DNA of 64,000 nt from Hyphodiscus hymeniophilus (Eukaryota; Ascomycota; Leotiomycetes; Helotiales; Hyphodiscaceae). A program made the translations under genes and the position numbers. The notes under the pieces were generated by a model. It saw nothing but the letters and a program-made list of their open reading frames with translations. It had not been told where the DNA came from and searched no databases. Positions 56,971 through 64,000 of the stretch are shown here, piece by piece. The stretch lies in assembly GCA_016508695.1 (NCBI GenBank), contig VNKQ01000021.1:177501-241500 (forward strand), given 5' to 3'. The stretch's first letter is position 1; every line of letters begins with the position of its first letter.

Positions 56971-57585
56971 TATGATAGCTTTATAGGTTGGGGATAGAGT
57001 TGATGTGGCTGGACACGAGACTGAAGTGATTTGGGAAGTGATTTAGTAGTCGGAGCTGGAGGGCTTTATATACCGTGAGGATCACCTCGCTAACACCCTT
57101 GCCCTGGTCGGACTCAGGTCTTGGTGTTCAGTAGTGGACCGGAAATCACGCACTTCGACCATAACACGCCCGTTGCCTCTCTACTTGACAAACCGCTCTG
57201 CTTCGAGCCTCTGCTCCAGTTCAAAGATCGACGAATCTTACGAACTTTTATTTCAGCTACGACGGAAGTTCACTATGTCCTAGGATGGTGATGGAAGATA
57301 TTTCGGGGGAGGGTAGGGAGGGATGGGGTGTGGATTGGGGTCATCCATTCGACGTGAGATGAGGCAGCCAAATTCTGCTGCCCTCCATCTCCAATCCCTC
57401 GAAGCCTTAAAATAGCAGTCTCGACCCATCCCAGTCTTCGATTACCTTCCAAACCACACACAGCAAGAGTGCGCGACCCAATTCTCATCCGGTCCCCTGC
57501 TCGACCTCTCCAACGTCTTCCTCATCGCAGATACCTCTCCTTGTACCAGCACTGGCTCCCCAACTCACCAACCCACGCTCCCAAG
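56971..57585. other. Divergent upstream region
   Basis: The promoter region shared by the F-box gene (-) and the kinase-like gene (+). Pyrimidine/purine-asymmetric tracts are present; no specific site was recognised. Confidence 0.45.
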
Positions 57586-58721
57586 ATGGGTCCCTCCGAT
57601 AGACCACTCACACAGATCAATATGCTCCCATTGGCAGGGACCAAATCGCCAACCAAGGTTACAGAGCGAGCTGTCTTGTTCGACTCACTCAATTCTCGCT
57701 CGATCCCCAAGGGCGATGCTTTGAGCAAGAAGAGAGCACGCCCTCCAGCAGACACGCCCGACGCCACGACTGGGAGGTTTAAGGCGCCATCGAGGATGGT
57801 CAGATCTGCGACGAGTGGCCCCCTCCAACTCAGAGCAGCGTGGGAATCACCGTGGGGGGAGTACGAAAAGGTATACGACGTTGAACTCGGTGGTACTGTG
57901 GAAGTGGCTGTTCGGAAGGCCCCTCCTGTTGAGCTCGTCCATGTGAGAGCATTCTCAACTGAAGCGTCCGAGAAGACGCTGTACCTGGTCCGACAACTCT
58001 AACACCGAAATATTGTCACCGCCCTTGAAGCCTTCACGACTGACAACGGCCTTTACGTTGTCCTCGAGCATATGCCCGTCTCCCTCGAGCGGATCGTAAG
58101 ATCGCCAGCTTATCCTGATGAGCGACAACTCGTGGCCATCCTTGGACAGGTAAGCTTCTCGATAGTGAACAACATATATTGATCATGGCAGGTCGTGGCC
58201 GGCGTGGCTTACTTAGCAGCAGAAGGATTCGAACACGGGTCTCTCACTTGCTCGAATATACTGCTAAACATAGACGGCGACGTTAAGATTGGTGAGCAGT
58301 CCCTCCTAGTACGAGTGATACATCAGTTGATCCGATCTCACAGCAAATCAAGAATATTGTCAAGTAATATCAGAGTCAAAGGGCAAACCTCGTGATATTA
58401 GGGCGCTCTCATCAATCACAATGGAATTGATGCAGAAGTACATTAAAGAGGATGGGGCTATCGGTATCGACAATCTAAAGCGCTGGCCTTCAAATTCGGA
58501 CGCCGTCGGATTCCTTTCCGCTACGACATCTGCCGCCTCTGTAGCGGAGCTGCTCCAGGTAAATTTCTCCCCTCCCCCATAGAGACCTATCCTGACAGTC
58601 GCAGCATCCGCTCCTGGCCCGTCCATGGCAGAAGGAGTCACTCATTGGCATCATATCTTTGGCCCAGGTCTGTATGCGTGGGCGTTATAAGTATACACCA
58701 AGAGAGTATGTTTCAAAGTAG
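57586..58721 (+). pseudogene. Kinase-like protein B, pseudokinase family, one in-frame stop
   Basis: Exons 57586-58149, 58192-58291, 58344-58558 and 58605-58721 join to 996 bp (332 codons). The N-lobe is present: YEKVYDVELGGTVEVAVRK (Gly-rich loop and beta-3 Lys), LVHVRAFSTEASEKTLYLV, RNIVTALEAFTTDNGLYVV. The catalytic loop equivalent is FEHGSLTCSNILLNIDGDVKI: the HRD Asp is replaced, the Asn remains, and the DFG is absent. The C-lobe follows (RDIRALSSITMELMQKYI, FLSATTSAASVAELLQHPLL). One TAA at 58000-58002 precedes HRNIV. Lost catalytic residues mean it was probably a pseudokinase before the stop arose. Relic A at 39480-40021 is a damaged inverted copy. Confidence 0.75.
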
Positions 58722-59098
58722 CAATAGAGATTGTATCTAAATCAAAAGCTTGTTGCATTACACATCTAATCGCGTGCAAATTTATATAGAATGGATCGAA
58801 AAAGGGAGTCCTATGGGGTACCTGAGTTTCGACCGAAAATTGGGGAATCTCCGGGTACAGCTACTGGACAGTAAAATTGGTGTCATTCTCTGCCCTGTCT
58901 CTGCCCCCGTCTCTGCACCCTGTCTCTGCACCCATGGCCCGCCAACTGTCTCCCGCTCTCATCTCAAGAAGCAGGACCAAATGTCAGAGCTGATGCCATT
59001 TTCGCTGCTGCAATCCGCGCTATACAATGTCACTACTCTTTGCCATATTCTTGTAGCCCAGAACTTTACAAATAGAAATATTCATTATGTGCTAAATG
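58722..59098. other. Convergent gap with a short CTGTCTCTGCACCC tandem repeat
   Basis: About four units of CTGTCTCTGC(A/C)CC stand head to tail at about 58890-58935. They make the ORF 58750-59133 look repetitive; that ORF is not supported. Confidence 0.6.
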
Positions 59099-62000
59099 CT
59101 AAAGGGATATGCGGAAGAGATCTTTGGGATTGACTGTTCCAGCGTCTGGATTATGACTTGCTGCGCGAGGGGATTGCAGCGGCGTTGAGACTCGCGGCAT
59201 ATCCACAAGATGTGCGGAGAAATTCTGCCCACGAGGGTGACTTTGGGATACAGATGCGATGCTAGGTGTATGTAGGGGAGAGTAATCGATGAATGAATCC
59301 AGGTCAGAGGATCCTACCTCACTTAGACCAGACCTCTCTAAGTCCCCGTCTTGGGGGTTCGTGAATTCTCCCTCGTAATCATCGAGCGGTTGTTGTTCAC
59401 GCCAATCATTCTGATCATAATAGTCTTGGGGTTGAGATCTCCCCAATTATGACTTGGCTGCGGTTGTACAAACGGATCAACGTCTTGGAAAGAAGAAGGA
59501 TCTTCCATATCCGTGGTTGATTGCTGATTAAACTCTTCAGAATCGGGTTTCTCGAATAAGTGTGCGAACTCGCCGTAATCTGTGATAGAATTAGATGGCT
59601 TTCCATCCTCAATATCAGCACTGAGAGAGCGTGACCGAAGGCTTTCAGAGATATAGCCTGGACGGACATTCTTGACTGCGTCGCTGGTGCCTTGGGTATG
59701 GGATATCTGCTCATTAGCCTGCCCCTGGTCAGAGGAAGGGCCGACCGCCGCGTCGGCCTGTCGATTGTCAACAGTATCTATAGGTATCTGAGATGGCCGA
59801 GACTGCTCCTCGGAGAGGTCACTCTGTTTTGGCGATGTGCTAATATTAGAGAACTGAAATAGCTCCTCGAAGGGATGATCTGCTAATTCATGGTATGGAA
59901 GTGTCTCGATCACTAGTCGTTTTGGTGGCAGCTTACTTTCATCCATACCTCGAAGAAGGAAGGACAGGTTGCTTATCTGCTCCTTTATTCCCGGATGATG
60001 TAGTTCAATGCAGTCGACAACATCTTGATAATGACCCTTCTTTGGTAAGAGTGCACAAAGACTAATAATTAGCGAATCGGAGTAATGATTTCCATCTCCG
60101 CAGGGAAGCAAGAACCTACCTCGTTTCCGTCACCTCCTTGGGAAGCACGGCTAGGATAGGAGCGCCGTAGCGCTGAGACATTATCCATAGCGGCTTTCCC
60201 AACCGTATCCAATAGTCAAATGCGCCCTCTGCTTGCTGACGCATCTCCTGCTCGCTCAGCTGCTCCCCTTTCGTCTTGCTCACCTTCTTGCTTTTCGCAT
60301 TGCCCTTCTCGCCTTTCTTTCTCCTACTAGCCTTCTTGCTCTTGTCCTTGATGGTATGAGGAAAGAAAATGTTAACAAATTTCTCTCTAGCAGATGGTTG
60401 TCCTCGCTTTTGAGGCACAGCCTTCTCAGCCTCATACATGGATACTAGTTCCGCGAGGTGTACTCTCTTTGAGAATTGGAGGACTATCTTTGGGGCCTCG
60501 AAGGCCTTTTCCTTTTCCCACCCATCTTCAAGTATGAATTTGAGCTGCTTTAGCCGCCGATCCATGGCTGAGATCTTGTCTGGTCCTCCACTTTGTTTCA
60601 AAGCATTCTGATCGGGCCTAATATCAATGGAAGTAACTGGGTTACGTATCATGTAGCAGAAATGCTGACAATCTTTGAGGACCTCTATACTCTTGATCCG
60701 TTGCAACTGTGCTTGCCAGTCTGTGGGCAACTTTGCCATTCGATCGTTCCTATGATCTTCTTGGCCTACCGCGTCTGATGGAGCTATCTCTTGACGAATC
60801 TTCTCCCATACGCGGCGAGCACACTTGCCTCGCCATAGGCTCTGAATAAGAACGACCGTACGCCTATACTGTTGCCAGCTTTTGATGTGTCTTCTTCGCA
60901 AGAAGCCCTTCGCTGCAGCTTGTATAAGGGTGACGTTATTGCGAATAGCATCAAGGGTTTTACGATGACTGTGACCACGCCATACTCTTTGTATGGCGGT
61001 AGTAGCCGCGGAACTGCGCTTCTCTTGTATGCATTTTCGAGCGAGATATCCCCGACCGGCAGATTGTATAAGGAGGATCGCGTTTCGGGCCTCCAAGTAC
61101 TTGGAACGATAGTACCTGGCTCTTAGGTTCTTCTGGATCACGGTGGCGTGATGATCGAGACAGTCTGTTCTCAGATTCTCCAGGGTCGCCAATGTGTCCG
61201 CACCGAAGTAGACCTCCGTCAAGCCGACTTGATACTTCTCCAGGCCCTCGCTGTTGCTAGCCTCAAGCACTTCGGTGAGGATACTACCTGCTAGATCCCG
61301 GATCTCCAATGTCCTTGACGACGAAGGAAGAAGCATGTAGTACCGCAGGGTGAATTCCTCGTGCGTCCATGTTGTTAGGTATTTTGCACTTCTTTTGCAA
61401 AGATCTCCATTCGCCGCATCTGGGAGCTCAGTATGTGCGCGTTTTGATGATCTGCCATCTCTAAAGTCTTGCTTGCGTTTAAAGCATGCGTTTTGTATGG
61501 TGTCTAGCCGGTGTAGGGTCGAAGAGGTAACGGTCTGTTGTGAAAGCGGCTCACCCTGAGGAGTATCCTGACGACGTGAGTCGTTATTGCGATCGGATGG
61601 AAGGCAAACGTTAAGGCTTGTTGAACACTGAGAATCGTGGTTCGTCTGCTCAGTTTCGAACTCGTCTGCGTCGGCTAAGAGGTTCTCGTACTGATCATGA
61701 GCAGTCGTTGAGATTTGATCGTGAGAGTCTACGAAGAGGTTTCTGTGCCCGTGAACGGCTGATGAGCCTCGACCACCAGGATCGACGAGGTCATTTTCGT
61801 TCACCTCGACCCCGTCAACAGAGCCCGAATGTTCTCTCGGCGGATTATCCTGAGCTGAAAGAGGGGTAAGGGCTGGAGTTGGGAAAGGCTTTGACTGGGA
61901 GAGGTCTTGAACGGCTACCAGGACTTCTTGAGCGGCTGCAAGTGCTTCGTGGTACGCGGAAGGGTTATTCTCGAGAATTTGAATATGATCAGGGTTTCGC

Positions 62001-62139
62001 AGAAGGTGGACCAGATAGTTGCATATCTGGCAAGATATTAGAAGAACAAGGGGAGGTTGAAGGTAGGAAAAGAGCAATTGCTAACCTTGACAACATCTAA
62101 GTTCGACTCTGAATCTGGGTCAAGGTCTAGAGGCGGCAT
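59099..62139 (-). CDS. IQ-motif protein carrying the neck of a class V myosin
   Basis: Exons 62139-62086 (MPPLDLDPDSESNLDVVK), 62026-60120 and 60061-59338 join to 2,685 bp, 894 aa. A ~230-residue polar region is followed by TWTHEEFTLRYYMLLPSSSR and KYQVGLTEVYFGADTLATLE, the end (converter) of a myosin motor, then at least five IQ motifs (ATVIQKNLRARYYRSKYL, LLIQSAGRGYLARK, TAIQRVWRGHSHRK, TLIQAAAKGFLRRR, VLIQSLWRGKCARR). The rest is charged, with a KDKSKKASRRKKGEKG patch. The ATPase head is missing, so it cannot be a motor; calmodulin-type light-chain binding is the likely surviving activity. From the C-run at 59441-59444 another frame stays open to 59099 with sensible acidic sequence (QQPLDDYEGEF), so a 1-bp deletion may have truncated the C-terminus. 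Confidence 0.8.
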
Positions 62140-63044
62140 CTTAGTACTTTACCTTGGACTTCTTTTCAATCGCCATCTACCCAAGGTTGGCTTGCAGATG
62201 AATGAAAGCATGGCTTGTTCGTTGAGGTTGGGAGATGTGATGGAACCCGAATAGAACGAAGCGATTCGGGTCATTTTGTCCTCACTTGGTTCCTGCGCTA
62301 GCTAGGCACGCCAACGTGCGCCCAGCAATCCCCCCGAATTGAACGAATCGATTCGGACCCCTCTAGTTCCTGAACCTATTTATAAATTAGCGCGGCTCAT
62401 GCAACGTCCCAAAATTATTTTCTTCAAATTGACTGCAATTCTTATGCAAAAGCTAATCTGCAAATCGCCCGCTTAAGGAGCTGCACGATTTGGCTACACG
62501 TAGGGAGAAAGCCTTACCACCTACATGTTACTAAGGTCAGCTGCTCACGTTTATCTCAGCTTTTCACGAACAAGCAATGTGGACGAGGTGACTCACCTTT
62601 CTTTTTGGCACGGCCGTTGATGGCTCCCTTTGGTTGAGAAGTCCCCACCGGATGACCTTTGTGATACGTGGCGTTCAGTTTGACTCTCTCCAGTTTAGGT
62701 ATTGGCTTTTGAGGATAGATGGTAGCACATTTTGGATGGATGACCATCGATGTCTTCTCGGCATCCCAAAGAAAACATCACTGGCCTACAACCTTTTGAT
62801 GGAAAATAATCTCTCAACCTTAGAGTAGTAGGCAGAGAAATCCTATTGTTGTCTTTACGTCTCGATCCTCTCACGAGTACCTTATAAGCGACCATTGCTT
62901 CCTCTCTTCGCTTCCTGTCTTCCTTTCTTTCTTCCTCTTTCGTCCCTTTAATCAGATCGACCTCTTCCCACTTGTCCTCCACTATCGTCTCTCTTCATTT
63001 GTATAGCAAAGAGTCACCCTCGCTCTCGCTCTTACTTATCGGTT
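62140..63044. other. Divergent intergenic region
   Basis: Upstream of the IQ protein (-) and of ferric reductase relic B (+). Near-repeats of CGAA(C/T)GAA.CGATTCGG occur at about 62250-62360. The minus-strand ORF 62695-62982 is a purine-rich chance frame. No gene supported. Confidence 0.45.
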
Positions 63045-64000
63045 ATGGATAACAGCCTTATATATGCTATTGTTATGGGCGGTAGCTTTTGCCTCCTCCT
63101 GCTTATTAATTGTCTCCCTTTGCTACTCCGCTTCGTCAAGTATCTCTTCCCTCTTCTGTTAAAGTATCTGATCTACCGCTATGTTCTTTATCGACACCGG
63201 CTCTTAGGTCTATAGAGTCTAGCCGATGTCTTGATACAACTGATCTATATCGCAAGAAATGTATGTTACTTGCAGTTCTAGGATATAACTATCTCACAAG
63301 CCGGACTTCGAGCCGGGACACTCGCGATAATCAACCTAATCCCACTATTTGTAGTTCCTTACCTTAGTACCCTCGCAGATTTGCTAGGTGTAACCCTTAG
63401 CACGTTTCGGTAGATTTATCGGTCGGCAGGCGTAATGGCGGTCATACTAACTATCTTCCACCTGCTAGTCATAATATCCTTATAGCCCTCTTTCCCTTTA
63501 AATCTGCCCCAGAACAAGTTCGCAGTTATAGTAAGTAGTCTCTTTGTTACCTTTCTTCACTAACACTTTGCTTAGGGAGCATCATCAATAGGCTTCATTA
63601 TTCTACTCTCTATATCGTTCTTCCGCAGACCCTCCTACGAATTCTTCCTTCGCACCCACTAAGCCTTAGCTATACTAACTGCTTACACTATCTGGCGACA
63701 TCTGCCCTCCGAGAAAGGCTTCCCTCGCGTATACATTTACATCTCGGCAGGGCTATTTTTGCTTATATACATCTATCAAGGGTATATGATCATCCGCCGA
63801 AACGGTATCTTTCATTACCGTAGTGCGCAAGCCCATATAACTCATGAATATAGCGCGGTCAGGGTCCGCGTACAGCTTCACAAGCCACTTGATGTTAAAG
63901 CGGGGCAGATCATCAATCTTTGGATGTGGATTCCTTCCGTCAGCTTTTGGTCCTTCTTGCAGAGCCATCCATTTGTGGTGATCTCGTGGGCAGAGAGAGC
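63045..64000 (+). pseudogene. Ferric reductase-like relic B (5' part, runs off the window)
   Basis: From ATG 63045 one frame runs to the window end without an indel, interrupted only by TAG/TAA codons (about seven, for example in place of Trp/Gln before ALAILTAY). It reads MDNSLIYAIVMGGSFCLLLL, TM helices, RSAGVMAVILTIFHLLVIIS (heme-ligand His), FFRRPSYEFFLRTH, TAYTIWRHLP (second heme ligands), YRSAQAHITHEYSAVRVRV, then the FAD-binding start IINLWMWIPSVSFWSFLQSH. Ferric reductases reduce extracellular iron at the plasma membrane. The 3' FAD/NADPH part lies beyond 64000. Its last ~250 bp are open. Confidence 0.85.

Noticed and set aside
58750..59133. 127-codon ORF after the kinase-like gene
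   Set aside because: Its middle is created by a CTGTCTCTGCACCC tandem repeat and it overlaps the 3' end of the IQ-protein frame on the other strand.
1..64000. CRISPR arrays, Starship captain (DUF3435) gene, telomere repeats
   Set aside because: No regular spacer array, no recognisable tyrosine-recombinase captain and no TTAGGG array was seen on either strand.

Overview
The window looks like a gene-poor, fast-evolving part of the genome of a filamentous ascomycete (Pezizomycotina). The evidence is short 42-76 bp GT-AG introns with CTAAC-like branch sites, HET, F-box and S10 carboxypeptidase genes, a fungal NRPS, and the signature of repeat-induced point mutation (RIP): C-to-T / G-to-A changes, TpA-rich DNA, and nonsense codons that are almost all TAG/TAA at expected Trp or Gln positions. 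The species cannot be read from the sequence. Leotiomycetes or Dothideomycetes are possible.

Layout. 1-8034 is an extremely AT-rich block of decayed repeats (micro- and minisatellites, fold-back repeats, LTR-retrotransposon-like remains) that ends sharply at a GC-richer segment. 9.3-13.4 kb holds two RIP-damaged genes with C-terminal SANT/Myb-like domains. 13.9-15.7 kb (-) is a broken HET-domain gene. 16.4-24.7 kb holds an intact S10 serine carboxypeptidase, an intact 14-TM-type MFS exporter, a D-amino-acid oxidase gene with one 1-bp lesion, and a PLP-enzyme/rhodanese fusion gene with two nonsense codons. 26.3-36.9 kb is one NRPS reading frame of 10,638 bp. It contains a 3,255-bp module repeat at two exact periods, is riddled with stops but has no frameshift, and ends in an undamaged terminal condensation domain.

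38-45 kb contains relics of ferric reductases, a kinase-like gene, an LRR/F-box-like gene and a second copy of the SANT family. 45.3-47.9 kb is gene-free with a degenerate GTTGGTATTGTTG repeat. 47.9-57 kb is a set of small genes: a secreted Cys-rich protein, an APH-like kinase with one stop, two small Cys-rich zinc-ribbon-like proteins, several unknown proteins and an F-box protein. 57.6-64 kb has a pseudokinase-like gene, a large IQ-motif protein derived from a class V myosin, and a ferric reductase relic running off the window.

How the parts relate. The NRPS, exporter, D-amino-acid oxidase, PLP/rhodanese enzyme and carboxypeptidase form a plausible but now dead secondary-metabolite neighbourhood. 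The ferric reductase and kinase-like relics at 38-40 kb (both -) are inverted copies of those at 57.6-64 kb (both +), which suggests an inverted segmental duplication later hit by RIP. In the NRPS, damage follows the repeated parts. The substrate-pocket part of each adenylation domain and the unique terminal C domain are the least damaged, so the RIP pattern records which parts of the modules had already diverged.
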